Counted from the stretch's first letter, positions 45,447 to 59,149 are shown. The stretch: 64,000 nt of DNA from Eledone cirrhosa (GCA_964016885.1 OZ024740.1:293557217-293621216), one strand, 5' to 3'. Program-made: numbers and translations. Notes: generated from the letters alone by a model not told the origin.

Positions 45447-48372
45447 CACTAACACAAATGGAAACATCAAACACTAATGCTAACAGAGATACTAACACAA
45501 ATATTAACACAAAAAACAAATACTAACACTAACTCAATCTCTAACACTAACCTTAACACTAAAACTAACACTAACATTAACTTGAACACTAACCTGAACA
45601 CTTACACTAACACTAACAGAGATACTAACACAAATATTAACACAAAAACAAACACTAACACAATCTCTAACACTAAAACTAACATTAACTTGAACACTAG
45701 CACTAACCTGAAAACTAAGCTAACATTAACCTGAACACTAACACAAACACTCATGCTAACACTAACAGAAATACTAATGCTAACATTAACACAAAAACAA
45801 ACACTAACGCTAACACAATCACTAACACATATGGAAACATCAATCACTAATGCTAACAGAGATACTAACACAAATATTAACACAAAAACAAACACTAACA
45901 CAATCTCTAACACTAACCTTAACACTAAAACTAACATTAACACTAACATAACTTGAACACTAACACTAACCTGAACACTTACACTAAAACTAACATTAAC
46001 CTAAACACTAGCACTAAAACTAACACTACCATAAACAGTAACACAAACACTAACATTAAAACTAACAGGAAAACTGATACTAACCAGAAAACTAAGCTAA
46101 CATTAACCTCAACACTAAAACAAACACTAACATTAACAGAAAAAACAAAGACTAGCACTAACACTAATGGAAACACTAACACAAACATTAACACAAAATA
46201 AAACACTAACACTAATGGAAAAAATAACACTAACACTAAAACTAACACTACCGCAAACACTAACACTAACCTGAACACTAACACTAAAACTGACATTAAC
46301 ACGAACATTAACCTGAACACTAACACTACCACTAAAACTAACACTACCATAAACCACTAACCTGAGCACTAACACTAAAAGTAACACGAGCCCTAACCTG
46401 AAAACTAACACTAACCAGACAACTAAGTCAACATTAACCTGAACACTAACACAAACACTAACACTAACCTGAACACTAGCACTAACAAAAATGCTAACAC
46501 TAATACAAAATCAAACACTAACACGAACACTAATGGAAACACTAACACCAACGCTGACACTGACGAAGATGGCTATGCTGGCACAAACGCTTGCGCAAAT
46601 GTTGACACAATCGCTTACGCTGACACAAACACTAACGTGAATACTGATGCAGGTGCAAAGGCGAATGCTGACAGAGACTGACGCACACGCTGATGTAAAT
46701 GCTACACAGACTCTAACGTTGACGTGGACACTGACACAAGTGCTTACGCTGATGCAAACACTAAAGCTAATGCAAACACAGGCGCAAATGTTGATGCAGA
46801 TGTTAAAGCAAACGCAAACGATGACAGCGATGCTAATGTGAACCTTAACGCAGACGCAAACATTGACGTAGAAGCTAAAGGAAACACTGATGCAAACACT
46901 AATGAAAATGCTGACGCAGACGCTGACACTGACACAGACGCTAACACACGTTAACACAGATGCTAACGTAAACACTGACGCAGATGCTAATATAAACACT
47001 GACGCAGACGCTAACATAAACGCTGACACAGATGCTAACACACGTTGACACAGACGCTAATGTAAACGATGACGTAGAAGCTAACGTAAATGCTGACACA
47101 GACGCTGGCGTAGAAGCTAACACAAACGCTGACACACACTAATGTAAGCGCTGACGTAGAAGCTAATGTAGATGCTGACGTAGAAGCTAACGTAAACGAT
47201 GACGTAGATGTTAACATAGACGCTGACGTAGAAGCTAACATAAACGCTGACGTAGAAGCTAACAAAACGCTGATGTAGTTGTTAACGTAGAAGCAGGCGT
47301 TGAAATTAGCGTTTACCCTTACCGCCGAAGCTGATCTCCAAAACGCAATTGCTGAAGCCAAAGCCAAGCTAACGCTGACGCAAATGTTGAGGCAGTTTTG
47401 CCGGCGCTGACGTGTATGCTGACGCTAACGCAAATGCTGAAGTTAACGCTTACATGGGATATGCAGACGCTGCAATGATACGGACGCCACAGGAAAAGTT
47501 GATGGAAACGGCAATGCTAACAGAAACACTGACGTGGACGTTGCGGAAACGCTGACGTAGAAGCTAACGTAAACGCTGACACAGACGCTAACGTAAAAGC
47601 TGATACAGATGCTAATGTAAACACTGACGTTAACTGAAACGCTGACGCTGATGTAGATGTAAATACTGACGCTGACACAGACACGGTCGGAAACGCTGAC
47701 ATAGAAGCTAACGGAAACACTGACACAGACGCTAATGGAAATGCTGACAAAGACGTTAAAGGAAACGCTGTCGCAAACGCTAATGCTAATTGTCAATGCT
47801 GATGCAGATGCTGACGCAAATGCTAACCCCTGCACAAATGCAAACGCTGATGCTAACACTGACTCAAACACTAATGCAAATGCTGACGTGCACGCTGATG
47901 CAAACGCAGACACTGACACAAGTGCTGACGCGGACGCTAATAATAATGCTGACTCAGAAGCTGACGTAGACGTAGGCACTGAAACAAACACTAATGCTAA
48001 CATTAATGTTGACTCAGACGCTAAGGGAAATGCTGACACAATCACTATCACCAATGCAGACGTTGACGCAAATGCTGACATAGATGCTGACACTTACGCA
48101 AACACTAAGGCTAATCCAAACACTAACGCAGATGCTAACACCAGTCTACATAGACACTAACACAAAAGCTTACATAGATGCCTATGCAAATGCTAACGCT
48201 GATGCAGACAATAACGCAAACAGTAACTGTAAGAGTAACAGTTACAGTAACACTAACAGTGACAGTAATGCTAACAGTAACACAGTCACTAACAATAAAC
48301 TTACCATTAACAGTAAAACTTACCCTAACACTAACCCTAAATCTAACATTAATCCAGAGAAAAAAGTCATTT
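45446..48372. repeat. Degenerate hexamer satellite (CTAACA to GCTGAC/GCTAAC)
   Basis: About 2.9 kb of imperfect hexamers. 45446-46550 is almost all CTAACA/CTAACC-type. From about 46550 units become GCTGAC, GCTAAC, GCAGAC and GTAAAC with many ACGC (CpG) steps, and after 48200 CTAACA/CAGTAA units return, ending with CCCTAACACTAACCCTAA. Blocks such as GGAAACATCAA...GCTAACAGAGATACTAACAC recur at 45465 and 45830, so higher-order duplications exist. Frames across it give Asn/Thr or Ala/Asp repeats because the period is 6; not genes. Confidence 0.95.
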
Positions 48373-48464
48373 GCAATCACATTTAAGGTCACTCTTTAAG
48401 ATATAGAAGATAGGCATTACATTTTATGATTTTAATTTAAAGAGAATCACGCTATACGATGCAA

Positions 48465-51400
48465 CAATAACACACCACACCACACTAACCTACACTACAC
48501 CAAACCAGATTATACCATACCTTGGTAAATTTATGATAGGTTTCCATGTTATAACTACACCAAACTAAACCATACCAAATTACACCAAACCACACCATAA
48601 CAAACTACACCATACTACATCACACCATGCTATTGAACTCAGTGTGAAAAATGTTCTTCCTGCTTTTTTTGTCTTTTTTTGTGTGTGTGCTTACCACCCA
48701 ATCTGACATTAAAAGTGTTCGCAATTAACTATTTTTTGCACATATTATCAATGAAGACTTTGAAACCTGTTGAAAATGACTAGCTTTGTAGAAAAAAGAG
48801 GGCGGAAAGTGGGTGGAAATACCATTCACAAAGCTTGTCATTTTTGATTGCAGTGAAAGTCATATTTGTTGTTAATATGGTAATGGAGGTACATGGCTTA
48901 GTGGTTAGAGCATTGGCCTTGCAATCGAAAGGTTGTGAGTTCAATTTTCAGACCAGGTGGTGTGTTGTTTCCTTGAGCAAGACACTTTATTTCACATTGC
49001 TCCAGTTTACTCAGCTATAGAAATGAGATGATAGGGACTGGTGTCCCTATCATTCCACTGCAAAGTGTTCGTGTAGGTGCCATGGCAAAAACCACCCAGC
49101 ACTCACTGTAAATGAGATTGGTGTTAGGAAGGGCATCCAGCTGTAGAAATCAAGCCAGAATCAGTTCCCGTCCGACCCTTGCAAGCAGGGAAAAGTGGAC
49201 GTAAAATGATGATGATGATGGTAAAAGCATAGTCGGCTGTGAGCATGTTGGAGGTTGGAAAACCATACCACATTAAACTACATCAAACTACACCATACCA
49301 AACTACACCATACTACATCACACCATGCTATTAATCTAAGTGAGAACATTTTTCTTCCTGTTTTTTTTTCTGTGTATGTGTGTGTGTGCTTACCACCTAA
49401 TCTGATATCAAAGGTGCTCACAAATGACTATTTTGTTACACATTATCAATGTATATAACATGGAAACCTGTCATTTGCAATAGGTTCCCATGTCATAACT
49501 ACAACAATCCAAACCACACCTTAACAAACTACACCATTCTACATCACACCATGCTTTTGATCTCAGTGTAAACATTTTTCTTCCTGTTTCTTTTTTTTTG
49601 TGTGTGTTCTTACCACCCAATCTGACACCAAAGGTACTGCAATTGACTATTTTTCGCACATATTATCAATAATTATGACATGGAAAACTGTCGAAAATGA
49701 CTAGCTTTGTAGAAAAAAGAGAGAGGATGTGGGAGGAAATACCATTTACAAAGCTAGTCATTTTTTGTTGCAGCGGAAGTCATATTTTTTGTTAATATGC
49801 TAAGAGCATAGTCCACTGCGAGCTTCTTGGAAGTTGATAACACATGTAAAAATGAAGGAAAATTTTTTTTTATAACATAAATCAAAGTGGAAATTTAAAT
49901 CCTCACTTATAACAAAGCACACCACAGCACATTAATCTATCTCAATCCACACCATATACTTCAACATAACCATACTTCACTATATGGTAAATTTATTACA
50001 GAACACCTACTCCTACCATTTACATCACACCATGGTATGGACATCTATGTGACAAATTTGCTACCTGCTTTTTTTTTTTGTTGTTACAACCTCAAACTAA
50101 CATCAAAGGTGCTTGCAAATGACTATTTTCCCACACATTATCAATGAATATGACATGGGAATCTATCGTTTACAATTGGTTTCCATTTCATAACTTCACC
50201 AAACCAAACCACACCATACCAAGTTTCACCATACTACATCACACCAAGCTATTGATCTTGGTGTGAAACATTTTCTTCTTGTTTCCTTTTTTTTGTGTGT
50301 GTGTGCTTACCACCCAATCTGACATTAAAGGTGCTCCCAATTGACTATTTTATTTCCACTTATCAATTATTATGACATGGAAACTTGTTGAAAATGACTA
50401 TCTTTGTAGAAACTTCACCAAACCACACCATACTACATGATGCCAAGCTATTGATTTTGGTGTGACAAATTTTCATATGGCATATTTTTTTTTTTTTTCT
50501 GCTTACCACCCAATTTCACAAGAAAGGTGCTCGCAAATTACTATTTAAGCACGTATTATCAATGGTTATGACATGGAAACCTGATGAAAATGACTAGCTT
50601 TGTAGAAAAAAGAGGGAGGATGTGGATGGAAATACCATTTACAAAGCTAGCCATTTTTTGTTGCTGCGGAAGTCAAATTTTTTGTTAATGTGCTAAAAGC
50701 ATAGTCCACTGCGAGCTTCTTGGAAGTTGATAACACATGCAAAAATGAAGGAAAAAAATTTTTTATAACATAAATCAAAGTGGAAATTTAAATCCTCACT
50801 TATAACAAAGCACACCACAGCACATTAATCTAACCCAATCCACACCATAAATTCACCATAACCATACTTCACTATATGGTAAATTTATTACAGAACACCT
50901 ACTCCTACCATTTACATCACACCATTATATGGACATCAATGTGATTAATTTGCTACCTGCTTTTTTTTTCTGGTTAACACCTCAAACTAACATCAAAGGT
51001 GCTTGCAAATGATTATTTTCCCACACATTATCAATGAATATGACAAGGGAATCTATCGTTTACAATTGGTTTCCATTTCATAACTTCACCAAACCAAACC
51101 AAACCACACCATACCAAGTTACACCATACTACATCGCACCAAGCTATTGAACTTGGTGTGAAAAATTTTCTTCCTGTTTCCTTTTTTTTGTGTGTGTGTG
51201 CTTACCACCCAATCTGACATTAAAGGTGCTCCCAATTGACTATTTTATTTCCACTTATCAATAATTATGACATGGAAACCTGTTGAAAATGATTATCTTT
51301 GTAGAAACTTCACCAAACCACACCATACTACATCACACAAAGATATTGATTTTGGTGTGACAAATTTTCATCTGGCATATTTTTTTTTTTTTTGTGCTTA

Positions 51401-54400
51401 CCACCCAATTTGACATAAAAGGTGCTCGCAAATTACTATTTTATGCACATATTATCAATGGTTATGACATGAAACCTGATGAAAATGACTAGCTTTGTAG
51501 AAAAAAGAGGGAGGATGTGGGTGGAAATACCATTTACAAAGCTAGCCATTTTTTATTGCAGTGGAAGTCATATTTTTGGTTAATATGCTAAAAGCATAGT
51601 CCACTGCGAGATTCTTGGAAGTTGATAGCACATACAAGAATGAAGGAAATATTTTTTTTCTAACAAATCAAAGTGGAAATTTAAATCCACATTTATAACA
51701 AAGCACACCACAGCACATTAATCTACCCCCAATCCACACCATAACCATACTTCACTATATGGTAAATTTATTACAGAACACCTACTCCTACCATTTACAT
51801 CACACCATGGTGTGGAGATCAATGTGACAAATTTGCTACCTGTTTTTTATTTTTTTTGTGGTTACCACCTCAAACTAACATCAAAGGTGCTTGCAAATGA
51901 CTAATTTCCCACACATTATCAATGAATATGACATGGGAATCTATCGTTTACAATTGGTTTCCATTTCATAACTTCAGCAAGCCAAACCAAATCACACCAT
52001 ACCAAGTTACACCATACTACATCGCACCAAGCTATTGATCTTGGAGTGAAACATTTTCTTCCCGTTTCCTTTTTTCTTTTGTGTGTGTGATTACCACCCA
52101 ATCTGACATTAAAGGTGCTCCTAATTGACTCTTTTTTTTCCACTTATCAATAATTATGACATGGAAACCTGTCCAAAATGACTATCTTTGTAGAAATTTC
52201 ACCAAACCACACCATACTACATCACACCAAGATATTGATTTTGGTGTGACAAATTTTCATCAGTCATTTTTTTTTTTTTTTTTTTTCGTGTTACCACCCA
52301 ATTTGACATAAAAGGTGCTCGCAAATTACTATTTATGCACATATTATCAATGGTTATGACATGGAAACCTGATGAAAATGACTAGCTTTGTAGAAAAAAA
52401 AGGGAGGATGTGGGTGGAAATACCATTTACAAAGCTAGCCATTTTTTATTGCAGCGGAAGTAATATTTTTTGTTAATATGCTAAAAGCATAGTCCACTGC
52501 GAGCTTCTTGGAAGTTGATAGCACATGCAAAATTGAAGGAAAAATTTTTTTCTAACATAAATCAAAGTGGAAATTTAAATCCTCACTTATAACAAAGCAC
52601 ACCACAGCACATTAATCTATCTCAATCCACACCATATACTTCAACATAACCATACTTCACTATATGGTAAATTTATTACAGAACACCTACTCCTACCATT
52701 TACATCACACCATGGTATGGACATCTATGTGACAAATTTGCTACATGCTTTTTTTTTTTGTTGTTACAACCTCAAACTAACATCAAAGGTGCTTGCAAAT
52801 GACTATTTTCCCACACATTATCAATGAATATGACATGGGAATCTATCATTTACAATTGGTTTCCATTTCATAACTTCACCAAACCAAACCACACCATACC
52901 AAGTTTCACCATACTACATCACACCAAGCTACTGATCTTGGTGTGAAACATTTTCTTCTTGTTTCCTTTTTTTTGTGTGTGTGTGCTTACCACCCAATCT
53001 GACATTAAAGGTGCTCCCAATTGACTATTTTATTTCCACTTATCAATAATTATGACATGGAAACCTGTTGAAAATGACTATCTTTGTAGAAACTTCACCA
53101 AACCACACCATACTACATCATGCCAAGCTATTGATTTTGGTGTGACAAATTTTCATATGGCATAAATTTTTTTTTTTTCTGCTTACCACCCAATTTCACA
53201 AGAAAGGTGCTCGCAAATTACTATTTAAGCACGTATTATCAATGGTTATGACATGGAAACCTGATGAAAATGACTAGCTTTGTAGAAAAAAGAGGGAGGA
53301 TGTGGATGGAAATACCATTTACAAAGCTAGCCATTTTTTGTTGCTGCGGAAGTCAAATTTTTTGTTAATATGCTAAAAGCATAGTCCACTGCGAGCTTCT
53401 TGGAAGTTGATAACACATGCAAAAATGAAAGAAAAAATTTTTTTATAACATAAATCAAAGTGGAAATTTAAATCCTCACTTATAACAAAGCACACCACAG
53501 CACATTAATCTAACCCAATCCACACCATAAATTCACCATAACCATACTTCACTATATGGTAAATTTATTACAGAACACCTACTCCTACCATTTACATCAC
53601 ACCATTATATGGACATCAATGTGATTAATTTGCTACCTGCTTTTTTTTTCTGGTTAACACCTCAAACTAACATCAAAGGTGCTTGCAAATGATTATTTTC
53701 CCACACATTATCAATGAATATGACAAGGGAATCTATCGTTTACAATTGGTTTCCATTTCATAACTTCACCAAACCAAACCAAACCACACCATACCAAGTT
53801 ACACCATACTACATCGCACCAAGCTATTGAACTTGGTGTGAAAAATTTTCTTCCTGTTTCCTTTTTTTTGTGTGTGTGTGCTTACCACCCAATCTGACAT
53901 TAAAGGTGCTCCCAATTGACTATTTTATTTCCACTTATCAATAATTATGACATGGAAACCTGTTGAAAATGATTATCTTTGTAGAAACTTCACCAAACCA
54001 CACCATACTACATCACACAAAGATATTGATTTTGGTGTGACAAATTTTCATGTCATTTTTTTTTTTTTTTGTGCTTACCACCCAATTTGACATAAAAGGT
54101 GCTCGCAAATTACTATTTTATGCACATATTATCAATGGTTATGACATGGAAACCTGTTGAAAATGACTAGCTTTGTAGAAAAAAGAGGGAGGATGTGGGT
54201 GGAAATACCATTTACAAAGCTAGCCATTTTTTATTGCAGCGGAAGTAATATTTTTTGTTAATATGCTAAAAGCATAGTCCACTGCGAGCTTCTTGGAAGT
54301 TGATAGCACATGCAAGAATGAAGGAAACATTTTTTTTCTAACATAAATCAAAGTGGAAATTTAAATCCTCACTTATAACAAAGCACACCACAGCACATTA

Positions 54401-56480
54401 ATCTACCCCAATCCACACCATAACCATACTTCACTATATGGTAAATTTATTACAGAACACCTACTCCTACCATTTACATCACACCATGGTATGGACATCA
54501 ATGTGATAAATTTGCTACCAGCTTTTTTTTTTGTGGTTACCACCTCAAACTAACATCAAAGGTGCTTGCAAATGACTATTTTCCCACAAGGGAATCTATC
54601 GTTTACAATTGGTTTCCATTTCATAACTTCACCAAACCAAACTAAACCACACCATACCAAGTTACACCATACTACATCGCACCAAGCTATTGAACTTGGT
54701 GTGAAAAATTTTCTTCCTGTTTCCTTTTTTTTGTGTGTGTGTGCTTACCACCCAATCTGACATTAAAGGTGCTCCCAATTGACTATTTTATTTCCACTTA
54801 TCAATAATTATGACATGGAAACCTGTTGAAAATGATTATCTTTGTAGAAACTTCACCAAACCACACCATACTACATCACACAAAGATATTGATTTTGGTG
54901 TGACAAATTTTCATCTGGCATATTTTTTTTTTTTTTGTGCTTACCACCCAATTTGACATAAAAGGTGCTCGCAAATTACTATTTTATGCACATATTATCA
55001 ATGGTTATGACATGAAACCTGATGAAAATGACTAGCTTTGTAGAAAAAAGAGGGAGGATGTGGGTGGAAATACCATTTACAAAGCTAGCCATTTTTTATT
55101 GCAGTGGAAGTCATATTTTTGGTTAATATGCTAAAAGCATAGTCCACTGCGAGATTCTTGGAAGTTGATAGCACATACAAGAATGAAGGAAATATTTTTT
55201 TTCTAACAAATCAAAGTGGAAATTTAAATCCACATTTATAACAAAGCACACCACAGCACATTAATCTACCCCCAATCCACACCATAACCATACTTCACTA
55301 TATGGTAAATTTATTACAGAACACCTACTCCTACCATTTACATCACACCATGGTGTGGAGATCAATGTGACAAATTTGCTACCTGTTTTTTATTTTTTTT
55401 GTGGTTACCACCTCAAACTAACATCAAAGGTGCTTGCAAATGACTATTTTCCCACACATTATCAATGAATATGACATGGGAATCTATCGTTTACAATTGG
55501 TTTCCATTTCATAACTTCAGCAAGCCAAACCAAATCACACCATACTACATCGCACCAAGCTATTGATCTTGGAGTGAAACATTTTCTTCCCGTTTCCTTT
55601 TTTCTTTTGTGTGTGTGATTACCACCCAATCTGACATTAAAGGTGCTCCTAATTGACTCTTTTTTTTCCACTTATCAATAATTATGACATGGAAACCTGT
55701 CCAAAATGACTATCTTTGTAGAAATTTCACCAAACCACACCATACTACATCACACCAAGATATTGATTTTGGTGTGACAAATTTTCATCAGTCATTTTTT
55801 TTTTTTTTTTTTTTCGTGTTACCACCCAATTTGACATAAAAGGTGCTCGCAAATTACTATTTATGCACATATTATCAATGGTTATGACATGGAAACCTGA
55901 TGAAAATGACTAGCTTTGTAGAAAAAAAAGGGAGGATGTGGGTGGAAATACCATTTACAAAGCTAGCCATTTTTTATTGCAGCGGAAGTAATATTTTTTG
56001 TTAATATGCTAAAAGCATAGTCCACTGCGAGCTTCTTGGAAGTTGATAGCACATGCAAAATTGAAGGAAAAATTTTTTTCTAACATAAATCAAAGTGGAA
56101 ATTTAAATCTTCACTTATAACAAAGCACATCACAGCACATTAATCTACCCCAATCCACACCATATACTTCACCATAACCATACTTCACCATATGGTAAAT
56201 TTATTACAGAACACCTACTCCTACCATTTACATCACACCAATGCTCGCAGTTGACTATATTTTTCACATATTATGAATGAATATAACTTTGAAACCTATC
56301 GTCAATGATTAGCTTTGTAGAAAAATGAAGGCAGAAAGTGGGTGGAAAAATCATTCACAAAGCTAGTCATTTTTAATTGCAGTAGAAATCATATTTGTTG
56401 TTAATATGCTAAAAAAATTAGTCAATTGCAAGCATTTTGGAGGTCGGATTATTTGATAGGACATAAAAAAACAAAGGAAA
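48465..56480. repeat. ~890-bp satellite array with internal subunits
   Basis: The landmark TCCACTGCGAGCTTCTTGG (or close variant) recurs at about 49813, 50704, 51600, 52497, 53388, 54279, 55145 and 56030, i.e. every 866-897 bp. Each monomer holds three to four related subunits built on ACCATACTACATCACACCAAG, a T-run, CTTACCACCCAATCTGACAT, AAAGGTGCTC and TATGACATGGAAACCTG. Two hairpins per monomer are conserved. Monomers 49.87-51.5k and 52.56-54.2k are near-identical (offset about 2685 bp); 51.64-52.5k matches 55.19-56.0k (offset about 3545 bp). The outermost copies (48465-49250, 56240-56480) are the most diverged. One SINE interrupts it. Confidence 0.95.
48877..49224 (+). repeat. SINE (family B) inserted in the satellite, TSD ATGGTAA
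   Basis: tRNA-like head (GCTTAGTGGTTAGAGC A-box region, GGTTGTGAGTTCAATT B-box region), central CTTGAGCAAGACACTTTATT as in the cephalopod Ceph-SINE domain, LINE-like tail TTGGTGTTAGGAAGGGCATC and (GAT)n end. ATGGTAA lies at 48877-48883 and 49218-49224. Confidence 0.9.
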
Positions 56481-56504
56481 ACAGATATTGTGTAAATGTT
56501 CCTG

Positions 56505-56600
56505 TGGAAAGTCGGGTCTTCTATATTACTGTGTGACGCCAGAGGTCATGGTCGTGTGTCATTGCCCTTGAGAGGTGCAATGGGAAAGGTCTGCTTAGAA
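56505..56600 (+). repeat. Short dispersed repeat (copy 1)
   Basis: CACGCCAGAGGTCATGGTC-like block and TGTGTCATTGCCCTTGAGAG match 59040-59140 in the same orientation. Element type unknown. Confidence 0.6.
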
Positions 56601-57540
56601 ATATTTACTTCTGCGTTCACAGATTGATTTTTTTTTAGTTTCAGAAGATCCTATTAAGGGTGAAAGCAGCCGATTCTTTGCTTAAACTTTAATCTGTTAT
56701 TTTAATAAATATTTGCTCTACGGTTCTTATATATTTGATATATATTTATCCTTATCAAGCCCTCTTTGAATGTTAGTCTTCAAATTTATTATTATTACTA
56801 TTTGGCTCCCTTGATTGAGTACTCTATTGACTTATATTGATCATGCAGAAACAACATCTGAATATTTCTACAAAGAACATACCTGTACCAAGCAGGAAGA
56901 AATACCTAAAACTACGTCTCCACGAACCAAGGTATCCCCTTCCTGTCTTCCTTCGGTTGCAACATTTTTCGAAATATTTACTTCTGCGTTCACAGATTGA
57001 TTTTTTTTTTTAGTTTCAGAAGATCCCATTAAGGGTGAAAGCAGCCGATTCTTTGCTTAAACTTTAATCTTTTATTTTAATAAATATTTGCTCTACGGTT
57101 TTTATATATTTGATATATATTTATCCTTATCGAGCCCTCTTTGGATGTTAGTCTTCAAATTTATTATTATTACTATTTGGCTCCCTTGACTGAGTACTCT
57201 AATGACTTATATTCATCATACAGAAACATCTGAATATTTCTACAAAGAACATACCCGTACCAAGCAGGAAGAAATACATAAAACTATGTCTCCACGAACC
57301 AAAGTATCGTCTTTCTGTCTTCCTTCGGTTGCAACGTTTTTCGAAAATTTACTTCTGCGTTCACAGATTGATTTTTTTTTTAGTTTCAGAAGATCCCATT
57401 AAGGGTGAAAGCAGCCGATTCTTTGCTTAAACTTTAATCTGTTATTTTAATAAATATTTGCTCTATGGTTCTTATATAATTGATATATATTTATCCCTAT
57501 CGAGCCCTCTTTGGATTTTAGTCTTCATATGTATTATTAT
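56598..57540. repeat. ~372-bp tandem repeat (2.5 copies)
   Basis: TTTACTTCTGCGTTCACAGA starts units near 56603, 56977 and 57349. Conserved segments: AGGGTGAAAGCAGCCGATTC, AAATATTTGCTCTACGGTT, AAGCAGGAAGAAATACC. A 60-residue frame spans the unit end but changes between copies; I do not call it coding. Confidence 0.92.
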
Positions 57541-57611
57541 TACTATATATATATGTGTGTGTGTGTATATATTAGTTTATATATATGTGTGTGTGTATAT
57601 ATTAGTTTATA

Positions 57612-57645
<34 letters not shown>

Positions 57646-57647
57646 CA
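57541..57647. repeat. TATA/TGTG microsatellite
   Basis: Alternating TATATATATG and GTGTGTGTATATATTAG blocks ending at the SINE. Confidence 0.9.
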
Positions 57648-57967
57648 TATTGAGAGCATTGGCCTTGCAATCGAAAGGTTGTGAGTTCAATTCTCACACC
57701 GGGTGATGTGTTGTTTCCTTGAGCAAGACACTTTATTTCACATTGTTCCAGTTTACTCAGCTGTAGAAATGAGATGAGAGGGACTTGGGTCCCTATCATT
57801 CCACTGCAAAATGGTCGTGGAGGTGCCACGGCAAAAAAAGCACCCAGCACTCACTGTAAATGAGGTTGGTGTTAGGAAAGGCATCCAGCTGTAGAAATCA
57901 AGCCAGAATCAGTTCCCGTCCCACCCTTGCAAGCAGGGAAAAAGTGGACGTAAAATGAAATGATAAT
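57648..57967 (+). repeat. SINE (family B)
   Basis: Begins within the tRNA-like head (GAGCATTGGCCTTGCAATCG), with B-box region GAGTTCAATTCTCACACC, Ceph-like central block and a tail ending AAGTGGACGTAAAATGAAATG. First 20 or so bases missing. Confidence 0.88.
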
Positions 57968-57969
57968 GA

Positions 57970-58320
57970 ATGTTCCCAGCTGTGGTCACCCCATAGTATC
58001 AAACTAACGATGGAGCTTGAAGCAATCCAATGAAGCTACACCAAGAAGGTTGCCACGATGAAGGAGATAAACTACTGGGAGAGTCTAAAAGAACTGAAAC
58101 TCTACTCCTCGGTATGAAGATGGGAGAGATATGCAATGATATACATATGGAAAATCCTGGGGGGACTAAGACCAAACTTTCGCATTGAGAGCTGGACCAA
58201 TTCTCGAACAGGACGTCACTGTGTGGTACCAAAGGTCCCGTCTTTCACATGTAGAATCAGGAGCAGCTATTGCAATAGCCTGGGGTTCAAAGGCCCTCAA
58301 CTTGGTTTTCAAAATTAAAA
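57970..58320 (+). pseudogene. LINE 3'-end fragment (RWxRL..LYSL type)
   Basis: Encodes, in broken frames, WESLKELKLYS, MIYIWKILGGLRPNF, RTGRHCVVPKVPSF, RIRSSYCNSLGFKGPQL. It aligns with the longer minus-strand copy at 61085-61680. This is the C-terminal region of another non-LTR retrotransposon family. Confidence 0.7.
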
Positions 58321-58379
58321 TTTGTGTTTCCTATTCATCAATGCTTCAAGCAAGCTATAAAATTCTGTTATATTTCATC

Positions 58380-58745
58380 ATCATTTTATGTCAGTTCTTC
58401 TACGCTAGCATGGGTTGTCCTGTTGTGGGCAGTGTTCGGTCGGCTGACCTTGTCTTGCTCATACGGGAACTGATTCTGTCTTGATTTCTACAGCTGGATG
58501 CCCTTCCTAACACCAACCTCATTTACAGTGAGTGGTGGGTGTTTCTTTTTTTTGCCGTGGCACCTCCACGACCACTTTGCAGTGGAATGATAGGGACCCC
58601 AGTCCTATCATCTCATTTCTACAGCTGTGTAAACTGGAGCAATGTGAAATAAAGTGTCTTGCTCAAGGAAACAACACATCACTTGGTCGAGAATTAAACT
58701 CACAACCTTTCAATTGCAAGCCCAATGCTCTAACCACTGAGCCAT
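58380..58745 (-). repeat. SINE (family B)
   Basis: Minus strand: head GGCACATGGCTCAGTGGTTAG, central CTTGAGCAAGACACTTTATT, tail TTGGTGTTAGGAAGGGCATC and CATAAAATGATGATG. It abuts the LINE 3' UTR at 58746. Confidence 0.88.
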
Positions 58746-58985
58746 GTGCCTTCTATTGTTGGCAATGTTAGGTCAGGTGACCATGTCTTGCTCATAAAGA
58801 ACTGATTTTTGCTTGGTTTCTACAGCTGGATGCCCTTCCTAATGCCAAGCTCATTTACAATGAGTACTGGGTGTTTTTTGTTGTGATTCCTCCACGACTA
58901 CTTTACAGTGTGGACTGGGTGTTTTTTACCGTGTCACCATCACATCCACTTTACAGTGTTTCGGATTGTTCTCATGAAAGATATA
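58746..58985 (-). repeat. LINE 3' UTR with two ~50-bp units
   Basis: Minus strand: ACACTGTAAAGTGGATGTG and CCACACTGTAAAGTAGTCGT units, then TTGGCATTAGGAAGGGCATC and CACCTGACCTAACATTGCC. Same architecture as 35770-36060 and downstream of the LINE ORF at 59150-59590 on the same strand. Confidence 0.7.
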
Positions 58986-59039
58986 TTGGCGGGTGGGATG
59001 GAGTGGTGCATACTGTATGTATGTTTCAGCCTTGGCCTG

Positions 59040-59140
59040 GGCCTGTGGGAAGTTGGGGTTTCTGTATTACTTCATAACGCCAGAGATCTTGGTCCTGTGT
59101 CATTGCCTTTCAGAGGTGCAATTGAGCAAGGTCCGCTTTT
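59040..59140 (+). repeat. Short dispersed repeat (copy 2)
   Basis: Matches 56505-56600 (GCCAGAGATCTTGGTC, TGTCATTGCCTTTCAGAGGT). Type unknown. Confidence 0.6.
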
Positions 59141-59149
59141 ATCACTTCA

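Noticed and set aside
45477..48392. Several 60-216-residue frames rich in Asn/Thr, Val/Leu or Ala/Ser
   Set aside because: All come from a period-6 repeat and appear in most frames of both strands. No start context, splice signals or conserved ends.
57202..57402. Frame repeated in the 372-bp tandem unit (KEHTRTKQEEI...)
   Set aside because: Present in two units but with changes that alter frame and length; no other coding signs.
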